From Metaphire vulgaris (taxonomy: Eukaryota; Annelida; Clitellata; Crassiclitellata; Megascolecidae): a stretch of 64,000 nucleotides of DNA. Below, piece by piece: positions 1 through 11,300 of this stretch (the first letter of the stretch is position 1; each line of letters starts with the position of its first letter). The DNA lies in contig CM030837.1 of the NCBI GenBank assembly GCA_018105865.1, forward strand, positions 8,876,725 to 8,940,724. Direction: 5' to 3'. The notes beneath the pieces are model-generated. The model was given only the letters and a program-made list of their open reading frames with translations, had not been told where the DNA came from and did not search any database. The position numbers were made by a program, and so were the translations under genes.

Positions 1-673
1 ATGGCTTTTGTCAGCATTGAACAAGTCATTGAGATATACTGCATTACCTTGTTAATATTGGAGATCATAATTAAAGATAAGTTGGAGCTGTACCAAATAT
101 TTATGCTGCTATCGATTGGGACCAAATTATGAATCATTCACATCCTTAGAGTTTGATTGAAAAATGGTTACTCTAACAGCAATTTACAAAAATCTAAAAA
201 ATGTCATTATGTCAGCTAAACTTATTGAATTTATGGGTTTATTTTTAAGTTCTAAGTCACACTTTGCTGCAAACTGATTATCACATTTCATAGTGTTCAT
301 TCAGATTTTTAGTATATCTGGGTTTGACATGGGTATATCTACAGGAGATCACAGGGGCACATGCTCCTCCCAAACCATCCAAAAAATTTAGTTTTCTAAT
401 TTCTCATCATGGATAAAAGCTGAAAGGTTATAAAGGCACAAATATATAAGCAAACACTATCTTTTCTTCCCTTTCAATTATTATAACAACTTGCATCAAT
501 TCACTTGTAAGGGGCTAGTCAAAGCAGAAACTGAATTCCTGGATTCACTCCTGGTTGTAACCAGCCATAGTACTAGCGGTATGATCTTGTGACTGAAAGA
601 GAACCAGTTGAGAGGAATGTGTGTGCTCAGCTCCTTAAATAAATCAAAATCATTGAAATTGCTTCAATTGCAG
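1..673 (+). other. Intron of DNMBP-like gene (5' part outside window)
   Basis: No convincing coding exon is visible here. The stretch is AT-rich and ends in a pyrimidine-rich tract followed by a CAG acceptor at 671-673, so it is most simply the intron before the first visible exon of the RhoGEF gene. The exons for the BAR and DH domains would lie to the left of the window. Confidence 0.6.
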
Positions 674-2718
674 TTGCCCAGTTGTGACATTTGGTTATTA
701 TGTTGAATTGAAGGATATTGAAAGTGGGAGCAACCAGTGTGATGGCCAAAGGATTCAGCTTAAACAAAAGTATCCCGCTGAACGTCTTTTTTGGGTCTGT
801 AGAGATTTTTTGGGACCACAGACAATGGACTTAACTTTATCAGCAGGAGCTCTTGTTGCCGTAATCAAAGAAGGTGATCCTATGGGAAATCGTGACAGAT
901 GGTTTGTTGACAATGGAGGTAAATGAAGCTTTTCATCAATGCATTGATTGAAACAGTTTTATCTTACGATTATGTACATTTCTGCTTCAAAATATTCCAC
1001 TAAGGACTTAGGAAATGAATTTAGTGACAAGTCATTGCTAAGCAATATTTGTTAACTGTTTAGATGTTGAATATCTGTTGACTAGAATGCTTATTTGCAA
1101 GCAGGCTATGTCATTAAGTCTTTCCCATGAAGTTTACTTTCAGGATTTGAAGATCAATATATCAATGATTTAGATATGACTAATGGACAGTTAGGCATGT
1201 TATTTGATATACTTATTTTCTCTGATTTATTTCTTGAATTGTATCTGCTGCAAATGAATCAGGCATCAACTTGTGTTATTTTTAGATATTGTAAGGTAAT
1301 GTAGTATGGGACTTGCATAGTCTCTTCTATTTCTGTTAGTGCAGTTACAGTAGTTGATTTCAATACAGGTTTGCTTGAGACCTGCTTAGGCAGAAATGCA
1401 TTAAGAATGCTGTCCAAATGTTACTTGATCTCCTTTAATTTAATAATCATTCATTTTAATTTTTATATGCAAATGTCCTGTTATATTTTGTAGCAGAGAA
1501 AGGTTTTGTGTGCAAAGATTTTCTATCAAATGAGCAACCATTGTCAACTGTGGCATTGCCTGTAATTGTGTCTCAAAAGACAACTGATCTCTTAGACTGG
1601 CTCGATCCTGTTGGACCTTCAGAATCAAAATCTTCGTTGGCAAGTGATGATGCATTTATGGTTAGACACCTTTAGATCATTTTTAGTTGATATTATGTTA
1701 GCATAAAGAGTAGGCATTTTAAAATTTTTGAATTGACTTTTCTGTTGTGATTTATTTAAAATCATTAATTCAAAGGAGAAGTAAATCAGTCTAGAGATAA
1801 GGAATTGAGGTATAATTTTTCAAATGTGGAATCTTATTTCAGGGTCTTGAGTCCAATCTTCTGCTCCCAGCTACTGTTGCCAGTTGTGCTCAAGCGTCTA
1901 ATCCAGTCAGTTCAAAGCAGAATGAATGGGTTACATGTGATGACAATCCTTTAGCTTTGGTTGATTGGTCAAATGGAAGCAGTTCTTCCTCATTCAATTT
2001 CAACAGAAATCAATATATTGATGTTTCAAGTGATATTGTAAGCCAATTAATGGCAATTCATTACTTTAATTTGACTATTTAAGTTGATTACTAAGACATT
2101 TAAAGATATATTTGATAGTGACCAACTGACCATCCAACAACATATTTTACAAGGTGAATGTAGTCTCATGAGGTCATCAGGACATCAAGATGCATGACTA
2201 ATGTGACTAAAGTCACCCTCTGGCTCTTTTATGTAGAGTAAATTTGCAAAAGGGTGCCAAAAAGGCTATCTAACAATTTCTCTTTCGCTAAGTTTGTGTA
2301 ACTAGGAAGTTCTGAGTTCATTAATACAGCGCAAAGGAGAAATTTCAGGTGGGTATTATACACAGGTGTTAAGATTTCTACATTATGATGGCTCTCAAAA
2401 CTAAGGATTCATATTATACTCGGCTGCATATTTTACCTGAGATAATGTGGTATTTGATTTTGCTTATTTCTATAAATTATAATTTTCTTTAATTTATAAA
2501 TGCAGAGTACTTGTGTTGATGGTTTTTAGTTCTATCAAGCAGTCTATGAATTTACTGCACGAAGCAGAATTGAACTGAGTGTTAGAAATGGAGAGATTTT
2601 ACGTGTTCTTCAGAAACATGACCTTGATGGATCAGAGGAATGGTGGCATGTCGAACGTGAAGATGGGCTGAGTGGATATGTTCCTGCAAATTATCTATAT
2701 GCTTTTCAGTTTTCATAA
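674..2718 (+). CDS. DNMBP: 3' end of a DNMBP/Tuba-like RhoGEF: two C-terminal SH3 domains (4 exons)
   Basis: Exons are 674-918, 1497-1660, 1843-2037 and 2530-2718 (TAA stop). Every junction has GT donors and AG acceptors and keeps phase (1, 0, 0). Exons 1 and 2 encode one SH3 domain (RLFWVCRDF, then KEGDPMGN, RWFVDNG, and GFVCKDFL after the junction). This matches the penultimate SH3 of DNMBP and its paralogues ARHGEF37/38, which carries a DPMG...RW.VDNG signature. Exon 3 is a serine-rich linker containing a DW motif. Exon 4 is a canonical last SH3: AVYEFTARS, QKHDLDGSEEWW and GYVPANYL. The protein ends six residues later. In this family the BAR, DH and SH3 modules link actin regulators and dynamin to Cdc42 at membranes. 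Only the C-terminal SH3 pair is seen, so ARHGEF37/38 remain possible. Exon 2 has tandem acceptors TAGCAG, and exon 4 has a competing upstream acceptor that would add a stop codon. Confidence 0.78.
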
Positions 2719-3025
2719 AAATTCCGAATTTCACTGTGCGGCTATTGATCTATCAGAAAAATGTGAGGCCTGGTTAATGTGTGCATGGTTCATATGCCTT
2801 TGTGATTTCATTATATCTTCAAATTTGCTTTGGGTAACGGTGTTACATTACCTATTGTGTTTTATTTTTGGCATAAAATTTCAGATGTAGTTGAAATTAG
2901 AATTCCTGTCAATGCTCATTTATGACATTTGAAAGTTCCAGTGTTGTTTTAGCATTTGGCTCCTATAAAATTTTCGTATGATTTTGTAATTTTTCTGAAT
3001 TTTATTACAGAAAGTTTTCAGTATA
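2719..3025 (+). other. Probable 3' UTR and flank of the DNMBP-like gene
   Basis: AT-rich sequence follows the TAA stop. There is no open reading frame of note and no clean AATAAA before the mariner-like element begins. A possible AATAAA lies at about 3589, inside that element, so the transcript may read into the repeat. Confidence 0.4.
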
Positions 3026-4091
3026 CAGGGTGAGCCAATAAAACTGGTACCACCCAGTTTCATTTTAAATATTTTCATAACTCTGGGTCAAAATGCATGA
3101 AGTTGGTATACTTCTGGCAGTATTATATCAAGAATGCAGCCATTAAAATTTTTCTTTCAAATTCTAAAGTGCAGTGGCACCACCTAGCAAAAACCAGGGT
3201 AGGCCAAGTTTATAAAAATATGAAAATATGAGCTACTATGTTTCTTTGCCAAAATTAGTAACTGGTGCAAAGTATGTGCTAGTCTGCCATGCTGTTTCAC
3301 TTGGACTTTTGTGTTTCTGTGGATTGTGTTTCTGGCTGCATTCGTGAAGACTGAGTGCAGGTAATCACTGCCTTGCTGCCTCTATGTTCTGCCAGTACTA
3401 TCAACTTTCTTCAGCAGGCAGTCAAGACTCCACGTTGTGTTCTGAAATTCTGTCAGAAGTTGTTGTGAACCCCAAATGTTCTCCTGACGCAACCTCTATT
3501 ATGAAATGATCATCTTTCGATATTTTGTCCATCTTATTAAAACATTTATAGATTTTACTTGACAAAAAAAGCTCTGTACATAAAAGAAATAAAGACCACT
3601 ATAGAGCTATCATAGCAGGAGATAGTAAGAAAGAAAATTTACTTAGACACTGTATTGAAAACTTCAGTTACTAATTTTAGCGACCAAACGTAGTAGCTCA
3701 TATTTTTTATGAATGCATTCTACACCTAGCCTGGTTTTCGCTAGGTGGCGCCGCTGCACTTTGGAATTTAAGAGAAAACCATACATGGCTGCATTAAGGA
3801 TATAATACTGCAGACGTACACCTAATTTCATGCATTTTGACCCAGGGGTATGAAAATATTTACAGCAGTGGCGGCTCCACAGGGGGGGCTTGTGCCCCCC
3901 TATTGAGAGCCTGCCCCCCCCAGTGGCCCCCCAGCTGGGACCCTATACTTAATGCTACATACATTAAACAACAAATGGCTGGCCCCCATGATTAGAAGTT
4001 ACCACCCCAACGGCCCCCCACTTGCCAAATCCTAGAGCTGCCACTGATTTACAGTGAAACAGGGTGGTACCGGTTTTATTGGTCCATCCTG
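3026..4091. mobile_element. Tc1/mariner-type fold-back element with ~215-bp inverted arms
   Basis: The ends read TA-CAGGGTGAGCCAATAAAAC and, on the other strand, TA-CAGGATGGACCAATAAAAC, each next to a TA dinucleotide (3024-3025, 4092-4093). Similarity continues inward as inverted arms of about 215 bp (3026-3244 versus 3690-4091, less an inserted hAT MITE), including the shared AAAGTGCAGTGGCACCACC segment. The central loop has no transposase that I recognise. TA flanks with CAGG(G/A)TG termini fit a non-autonomous Tc1/mariner derivative. A single-ended relative lies at 45397. Confidence 0.75.
3866..4046. mobile_element. hAT-type MITE, CAGTGGCGGCTCC family (copy 1), nested
   Basis: A 181-bp element with termini CAGTGGCGG and CTGCCACTG is flanked by an exact 8-bp TSD ATTTACAG (3858-3865 and 4047-4054). 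It sits inside the right arm of the mariner-like fold-back and is therefore younger. Copies with their own TSDs occur at 38389 and 50380, and degenerate ones at 20191 and 20939. It has no coding capacity. The CAG...CTG ends and 8-bp TSD are the hAT hallmarks. Confidence 0.9.
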
Positions 4092-4427
4092 TATAAGTAA
4101 ACGCTAACTGAGTTTGAACTGTATAAATGCAGGTGCATAATGAAGTATTGGTCCCTGTTCCTTTTTATTGGCTGAAATATAAACAGGTGCAAATTGATAT
4201 GCTTTGTACTAGCAGCATAACTTGTTTAGCCCCAGAAAATCTTTGTATCTAGTGCATAACAAATGGCCTATTTGGATCTGAAAGTGAGTGGAAAATGAAG
4301 CTTTGATGTAGTTGAAATGATGAAATGTATTTCACATCTGTGGTATTGAAATTTAGTAACTGGAAAAGAATGGCTGCTGCTTGACCATTATATTATAATT
4401 AAGATGGTTGTCTTGGGATGAAGACTG

Positions 4428-4537
4428 GCCTATTTGGCTTTGTGCAACCGGTTCTCATCAGAACACCAGCAACATTAAGCGTGGTTAGTACTTGGATGGG
4501 TGACCATCCCGGATCTCATCATGGTGCCGGTGGCCAA
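4428..4537 (+). repeat. 5S rRNA-derived sequence (pseudogene or head of a 5S-type SINE)
   Basis: The segment contains ACCGGTTCTCATCAGA followed by GGTTAGTACTTGGATGGG, TGACC and a GGTGCCGGTGG-like end. This resembles metazoan 5S rRNA, where the GGTTAGTACTTGGATGGGAG stretch is the box C internal promoter. The 5' third and the box A region diverge from functional 5S and the 5S fold is not intact. It is followed by unrelated unique-looking sequence, as in 5S-headed SINEs. A second, differently truncated 5S-like copy lies at 38228. Confidence 0.65.
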
Positions 4538-4740
4538 CCAAACTGTTCATCGCTTAGGCGTCAATAAATTGGTAGCAGCGTTAAGATGCGAATGTAAAAT
4601 GCAGGTCTAGGAGAAAGTAATGGCAACTTATTCCAGATTAATGGCATTAGCCACCTGCGTCGCTGCTTGCCTATTTACCGGAGATCAGTGCCAAAAACCC
4701 TATGCTCGTTTGAGTATGGGACTACCTTTACGGTTTTACC

Positions 4741-7700
4741 TTGGAATGAAATTTAATTTTTGTTCTTTTGTCTTGAGTTGAGTCAAAACGTTTTGTAGCT
4801 CTTATTTGTTGAGGTTATATACTTTAGTTATACTGAAGTCAATTTTCTGTTAGTGTCTCTGAACCAGTACTTTTGCTGAAATAATTTAGTCTGAAAGCCA
4901 GTGATCTGCTGTGCCATATTATGCATTTTAGTGCATGATTTTACCAAATGTTTTTGGAGATGGACTACTCCCATCCTAAATTTTTATCTGATGATGGTCA
5001 AGACAGCTAAATATGAAAAATGCTTTGCATTCACTAAATTTGTCCTTGACCAGTGGGGGGTTTAGCAAGGGGTAGCCACTCTACCCTTCCAGCAAATCAA
5101 ACGTTTATTTCTAATGTATTGAGTTAATTTGCATGTCCTATATGATGGGAAATGGAATTTATTTTATGAGCAATGTTCACTAAATTGTTGCTAGGTTTTG
5201 TATCATCCTGTATGAGGGTGACATTGGTTACATCTCATGTCTAGATGAACTCTTTTGTCATCAGAAAAGATGATACAAAATTTTCTGTTCCAGATGTTTT
5301 GATTTATTCCCAAATTGTGCTAGTTATGGCATAAATCTGTTCTCCCATTGATGGCATTACAATTTTTTATATAAAATTATCACAGCAAACACCCAAGAAA
5401 AATGGCGTCACCTTCTGCAACCTTTACTCCCTTATTAGTATGACTGCCAATGCAAGCATAACAGTATTTACCGCCACTAAGCTGGCCAGTAATACTTATA
5501 GCAATCATGGCTATGATCCTTTGGCTAAAATATTAAAAAATTGGAAATAATTGCTTCTTCTGTGTTAGAACAATTTGCATTCACACTTTATGCGGTAGAT
5601 ACATAATCAAACTAAAATATATTTTTTGTTTTTTTAATGCCCTCGGTACTTAGTTCCCGAGGGATTTATTACAAAAAAGTGTCTGGAGACAGATAAATAT
5701 ATAGTTTACAGCTCTCGTTTTGGTCCTAAATATATTGTCTAAATATTTTTACCATTTTCTGTTTGAAAGCTTTACATGTATTGTCAATTAAGAATATATC
5801 AATTCAATTGTAACTATAACTTATAATTAAATATTTCCAGTTCTCAATGTTAGTGATTTTGATGCAGAATCAATTGGCATAAAAATATTTCTTAAATCTA
5901 AAGTTGAAAAGTAGCATTTTTAACCTGAAAGTGATGAAATCTGCTGAATAAATGCTTCGTTTCATATATTTGTATGACAAAATTTATGAAATTATTTAAT
6001 TATATTTTTATTGCTTATTAAACAATTGATATTAATTTGATAGGTTTTCTTGATCACATGTGACGGAGTGCACCTTGTCTATTTGTTATGATCCTTTTGG
6101 AGCTGCAAAGAATCCAGTTTCAAATTTAATGGATTCCTATTTTGACTTGGAATTGGATGTTTATGCCAGCAATTGTTTATATATCTTTTTATAACAAAAA
6201 TTTTACTGCTGCAAACAAGTAAAACAAATTTCACTTTTGTGAATGGTAATGTAAATTAATTAGTAATGCGTAATTGAAAGGTATGCTGCTATGGTACGCA
6301 CGTTTGAATCTGCTTACAAATTTGTGTTGGTGATTGTTAGGTGTCTGCTATTTATCATTTAAACCTACTGATTTGTCAAAAAGTTAATGATATTCAAATA
6401 GGGCTGTAACATGGTGTGATCTATTTGAGTGGTTTCTTGGTATCCATTGACCTACCACCTTTGATGACTCACTGCACCCTTTCAAAATTTATTGAACACT
6501 ACTTTTGAAATCGTCAGATGTTCTGCTGAATTTCTCTTATATAACACGAGATGTATTAAAATTGTTTAGAAGCTAGAAGTAAAATTTTAAACATTTTCCA
6601 AGATCACACAGATATTTTCTTGACCCTTGTGGAGTTTTTGTGTGAAAATGACTGCTGAGCAGGAGCTGCCATAACTTGAAACATCTAAATTTGTGGCACT
6701 TGTGGAACTTTTTTCGCATGATTTGTTTTGCCTCTTGGATTAATCAAAGTATTTATTCATCAATTTCAGTTAAAAGGCAGATTTTTCATATCTGTTCATA
6801 TTAATTCTAGTTATTCTGATACGGCTTTGCATTTTCATTTTGTTTTAAACAGACGAAATGAGGCATTTTGTTCTTGCTTATGCCATGAATGTTGTTTCCA
6901 TTTATCATTGCAGACACTTTATTAGTCTGTTTTAGCATAATTCTAGTATATGGTTCAATTGTTATTGCTTTTATAAGCTTAATTCTGTTAACTTGTGTAA
7001 AAATATTCACAAGTTAAATGGTCAGTTTAAAATATGAGTTGTTATATGGGTTAGCTTAGAATTATCATGAATGTTTTACTCTGAGGTAAGTGAGGATTTG
7101 CAAATGGTGATCTTAATAATATTCTCTGAAGCTATATGCCAAATCTTCCATGATGTAATAAATAATGTACTCATGAATTTCACAAGTAATATTTTATGAA
7201 ATTCAATTTGTTAGTAAAAGAGTAGGATTTACTTTTTACTCATGTCCATTTCTGTGTCCATTTACTTGGAATGACTGGTTTTGAATAATGAATTGTATAT
7301 AATTATTTGACATATTAGATACTCATAATGTATCAAATATTTTATTGCATGTGGTCTGGAAGAATTTACACAAATGAATTTTCTTAGTTACTTTCGCAAA
7401 ACGCTTTTTTATTATTTTGTTACTGTACAGCTTATTTGTTGCTTTCTCTGTAATTATGCTGACATTTAAGTAACAGTCAGCCTCTAAGTCATCTTAAGGC
7501 ATTTTTTTGTTTAAGAAAAATATACAATTGTACCCTTGTTATAAATGTTGGCATGCTGAAAAATGCCATTGTTTCATTTTGTTCAATGATTAATCATTTA
7601 GAAAAACTAGTGCCATTAAAACAATGCATTCAGCATTGGTCGATGGGTGTTTTGGAGTAACAGTCATAGTGTGGAATCATATCCTTCATAGTTCGTGATT

Positions 7701-7752
7701 GAAAATCTGTCACCGCATAAATAACAGGTTCCAGCTAAGAGCCATCCATATA
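4741..7752. other. AT-rich intergenic stretch
   Basis: This 3 kb segment is AT-rich and shows no open frame with recognisable protein features, no TSD-flanked element and no RNA gene. The short frames near 6728-7010 overlap on opposite strands and look random. CAGTGGGGGG at about 5053 resembles a hAT terminus, but no partner end was found. Confidence 0.6.
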
Positions 7753-7755
7753 TTA

Positions 7756-8347
7756 GGGGCTGTCCATTAATTACGTCAACAGTTGTTGACAGGAGGAGGG
7801 GGAGTCGAGAGAAGTTGACGTCAACAATTTCATTATTTTACAAATGATAAAAAATAGGAAATTTATTGGAATACTAGGTCTATTTATTACAGCAGAAAAA
7901 AGCCTGACAGGCAAGAAGGTCACCATCACATTATAACACTTGATGAACAAAAGAAAAGGGAAAATGTCTTAACTGCAAAATTAATAACTTTCTAAATTTT
8001 TCAGGGGACCGTCGGTCCGTCACTGATCTTAGTGGGAGGGGTCAAAAGTTTTTGACATACGGTAATTATAGGGGGCACCAGTGGCAGTTCCAGGATTTCT
8101 TGGTGGGGGATGAAATGAATTCATAGAAAGTTGGTGGGGATGAAAAGAGAAGGAAAACTCTATAAACTTTGCCTTAAGAGACTGACAACAGGGAATTTTT
8201 CCCTAATTTTAATACACGTGGGGGATGCATTCCCACTCATCCCCCACGTGGAACCGCCACTGGGGGCACTGGAAGTTGACAGTTGTTGACAAGGAGGAGG
8301 AGTCAAAAATTGCCCTAAAATTGTTGACGTAATTAATGGACAGCCCC
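7756..8347. mobile_element. PIF/Harbinger-type MITE (GGGGCTGTCC termini), copy A
   Basis: Termini GGGGCTGTCCATTAATTACG and its inverse are flanked by TTA on both sides (7753-7755, 8348-8350), the 3-bp TSD expected for Harbinger. The interior has no coding frame and contains a nested hAT MITE (8079-8262). Relatives with similar (G)GGC..TCCAT ends and TTA flanks occur at 24025 and 29449. Confidence 0.75.
8079..8262. mobile_element. hAT-type MITE nested in Harbinger MITE
   Basis: CAGTGGCAGTTCC...GGAACCGCCACTG ends enclose 184 bp. The flanks are GGGGGCAC and GGGGCAC(T), which is an 8-bp TSD if one G was lost from the homopolymer. The interior carries GGTGGGGATGA-type inverted segments and no coding frame. 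Confidence 0.72.
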
Positions 8348-8389
8348 TTATGCACGCATTGAGTGAAAGGAGTAATTGGATTTAGGAGA

Positions 8390-8534
8390 CAGGGGCGTAG
8401 CGACGGGGGTGTATCGGTATATATACCCCAAAAATCAGACTACCTTAAAATTTTTAATGTGTTTTTTAAGATTTTCAAAGTTTTTAAAGATTTATACCCA
8501 TTACCCACCCCAAAAATTTCTGGCTACGCCCCTG
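8390..8534. mobile_element. hAT-type MITE, CAGGGGCGTAGCGACGG family, uninterrupted copy
   Basis: A 145-bp element with CAGGGGCGTAGC and GGCTACGCCCCTG ends is flanked by the exact TSD TTAGGAGA (8382-8389, 8535-8542). It is the intact form of a family that also occurs, split by insertions, at 10122-13282 and 31329-32600. The interior includes an ATCGGTATATA-TACCCC tract. Confidence 0.9.
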
Positions 8535-8752
8535 TTAGGAGATTTTGTGTATGGGGAGGGTCTTGACTTAATGTTTTCATATGCACAAATTTATATACAG
8601 CCTACCTAACATTTTTAAAAACAACTGTTCAGGCAGAAGACTGGTTGAAATTACTGTACAAATATTAGATTTTAACACAATTACTTTCTCACAGGCAGAC
8701 AGCTTCGAGAAAACTAAAACTATCGCGTAGCTTCCGGGTCTTGTCCTCAGAC

Positions 8753-9029
8753 CAGGGACGTCATTTCATTGTTTTCCTAGGGCAAGACTTTCGACTGCAA
8801 AGCAGGCAGTGTTTTTTAAAATCCCTATGGCCTATGCAGTATGCAAATTGGTTTTTGTCCATAGTACATGCTACATACGATACTACATAGTACATACTAG
8901 TGATTGTAATAGAATTATATATAAAACAATTGAGAACACAATGAATTTAAAAACAAAAATTCGCGAAAATTTATCCCATAAATATCAGGGGGCAACGCCC
9001 GCCCCCGGCACCCTCAAATGACGTCCCTG
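8753..9029. mobile_element. hAT-like MITE (CAGGGACGTCATTT ends)
   Basis: The inverted ends CAGGGACGTCATTT and AAATGACGTCCCTG enclose 277 bp. The flanking 8-mers (CCTCAGAC, CCAGAGAT) do not match, so the TSD has decayed or was overwritten by the element that starts two bases to the right. The end sequence resembles the GCGTCATTT family seen at 33130, 37275 and 62978. Confidence 0.6.
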
Positions 9030-9030
9030 C

Positions 9031-9306
9031 CAGAGATATTTTTGCACCCCCTAACACGCCCCCCCCCCAATTTGAGGTCGACAACCCCAAAAATTTGGTA
9101 ATGTGACAATGGTAGGCCTATGTATACAAAATGCATATTAATTAGGCTTGGACACCCCCGCCATGGAGAAGGACACCCCCAACTATTATTCTCGGACGGA
9201 TGACCTTTTTGCTTGTCAGAGGTTTTTTGAGGCTTTTTAAGAATTTTTGGTTGATATTGGGACCTGATAAGACTTTTTAAAATTCAAAATCCTAGAAATA
9301 ACACTG
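9031..9306. mobile_element. hAT-like MITE, AGATATTTTTGCACCCC family
   Basis: It starts CAGAGATATTTTTGCACCCC and ends CCTAGAAATAACACTG. The interior motifs (AATTTGAGGTCGACA, AGTGTGACAATGGTA-like, ACAAAATGCATA) match the TSD-confirmed copy at 46218-46393 and an inverted copy at 20374-20712. The flanks GTCCCTGC and GTCATTGC agree at 6 of 8 positions, compatible with an aged TSD. Confidence 0.6.
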
Positions 9307-9372
9307 GTCATTGCCTCGGACCCTTATGAGTTTACGACGATCAAGATTCAATAAATCGAGATGTTGGAGCAT

Positions 9373-9700
9373 TCACTCTCTCTCACTGGTTGTGGTCGAA
9401 TATGTTGTTTTTACATACTCCACCCTGTGCCACTGGAAGTCTATAATTTCATTGTGGTAGTACCATTGGGGGGAATCAATCACATCTGTGTTTAGTATTT
9501 CGCCAGGTCTACTCAAATTCATTCCCGCAATTTCATCTTGTTGAAATAGAAGCGGTAAAACGGCGTCATTCGACTGAAAAGTTGTTTTGTCAGCGATGTC
9601 ATTGCTAATGCTCGTGTGATGAAAAAAGTCTGTTGTCGAATCCTTAAGTAACAACAGTAGTATGCAGAAGCACAGTGATTTCTTAGTGAGAATGATGCCG
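9373..9700 (-). CDS. Unassigned open frame with hydrophobic leader-like start
   Basis: On the minus strand an open frame runs from about 9700 to a stop at 9373. It starts ...KKSLCFCILLLLLKDSTT, a short hydrophobic run like a signal peptide, and continues with about 90 polar residues (IADKTTFQSNDA, GEILNTDVIDSP, QWYYHNEIIDFQWH). The hydrophobic run has no in-frame ATG just upstream, so it would need an upstream exon. GTATGTAAAA near 9417 could be a donor. I do not recognise the family, and it may be spurious. Confidence 0.25.
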
Positions 9701-10674
9701 TTGAAAATTAGACAGCTGTAGGTCTTGATCTACATATAGAATGCTTATTTTGCAATCTCTCCAACTGCGACTAATTTCATTGATGTCAACACTTAATTGA
9801 CCCGATCTCTACTATTCAATAAAATAAAGACGGATTTATTTCCATGCAATAGATAGTCGCGAAGTCGGTCAGCCGTTAATGAACGGGCATCCGCAGTGAC
9901 ACCTAGCGACCATTCGTTTACATTCAAAGGCTAATCTGACGTGTGCTGAGTCCATTGAATTCTTCGATCGCAGGAACGCCAATTACGCCAAAGACTTTCC
10001 TCGTCACTGAATTAGAAGAAGAAATCACGTATCAACGAACGTCGGACGCCAATCAATCGCTGGTCTGCTTCTTTGAGATTAAACCATCTCTTCTCAATCT
10101 TATGAGGATTGCAAACAAATCCAGAGGCGTAGCCAGGAATTTGATTTGGGAGGGTATAAATGTTTGGGGGGGGGTTAAGCCTTAACTATAAACCATATAA
10201 ACTACATATAACCACATTATTATAAATAACATAAAAAATTTAAGGTAGACTGATTTTGGAGGGTATATATGTTACAGTCAAAGTGTGAAATCAGTCATTA
10301 CACGAAATGACTAACAGTTGCAGTCATTTCGTGAAATGCCCCATAGGGTCGGCTGTTTCACGCAATGACTAAAAACCAGTCATTTCATGCAATGACTAAC
10401 TTTTCCAATGATTTATTTCACACTTTGACTGATCCGCTTTATTGCATAAAGCCGTTGAACACTGACCGCTATTCACGCTAATATACTGTAATCCTATAAG
10501 ACTGCGATTTCCGTATCTGTCTTTGTTAATCATTGACAGATTTAATATTTTCATTGTTTACTACTACTTTGAGGCTATGCTTACTCTTTTGATAATTACC
10601 AAACGTTTTAGAACGGACGTTGAGTAGGCGTTAACCTTCGCGTCGATTGCCCGAATTTAACGGCAAATCAGCTC

Positions 10675-10749
<75 letters not shown>

Positions 10750-10767
10750 CAGCAGCAGCAGCAGCAG
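10675..10767. repeat. (TAG)n-(CAG)n microsatellite
   Basis: About 25 TAG units run into six CAG units, ending at the CAGAGATGTAG terminus of the adjacent AAGTAC-rich element. Translation gives poly-L/T/Y artefacts on either strand. Confidence 0.97.
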
Positions 10768-11300
10768 AGATGTAGCAAGTACACAATACTTCAAGTACAA
10801 GTACCTGGCCTCCAAGTACAAGTACATGCATTCTAAAAACTTCGAGTACGAGTACAAGTACCTGGCCCAGGCCCTCCGAGAGGGGGCAGGGGGGCAACTG
10901 CACAGGGGCCCGGCGGTCTGGAGGGGGTCCGGGCCGATGATGAATATGTATAATTAACAATAAAATGAATAATAACACTAAAGAATGGTTAAAATGTCAG
11001 TTCAGCAGAGGGGCCCGGCGAGCACAAGGGGGCCCGGGACAGCCGACAAGCAAAAAAAGGTCGTCAACACTTCTAAACGGCTGACGAGCAAACAAAAAAC
11101 AAAAAAAGGTCGTCAAGAAATTAGTATTACTTCTCAAGGGCCCGTCGGCCATTCTGCACAGGGGCCCGGAATTTCTCTCGGAGGGCCTGACCTGGCCTCC
11201 AAGTACAAGTACAAGTACATGCTTTCTAAAAACTTCGAGTACGATTACAAGTACAAGTACCTGGCCTCCAAGTACAAGTACAAGTACCGGTGCTCATAGC
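10765..11300. mobile_element. AAGTAC-rich hAT-like element, interrupted and 3'-decayed
   Basis: It starts CAGAGATGTAGCAAGTAC and consists of degenerate AAGTACAAGTACCTGGCC units. A 322-bp hAT MITE (10868-11189) splits it, and homologous units resume at 11190-11290. The expected CTACATCTCTG end is missing. The complete relative is 12184-12323. Confidence 0.6.
10868..11189. mobile_element. hAT-type MITE, CAGGCCCTCCGAGAG ends, fourth nesting level
   Basis: The ends CAGGCCCTCCGAGAG and CTCTCGGAGGGCCTG have an exact TSD ACCTGGCC (10860-10867, 11190-11197). Subterminal GCACAGGGGCCCGG is also inverted. The insertion interrupts the AAGTAC-rich repeat exactly, making it the innermost layer of this nest. 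Confidence 0.88.

Noticed and set aside
4428..4537. Functional 5S rRNA gene
   Set aside because: The 5' third and box A region diverge and there is no tandem array or clear T-run terminator at the right place.
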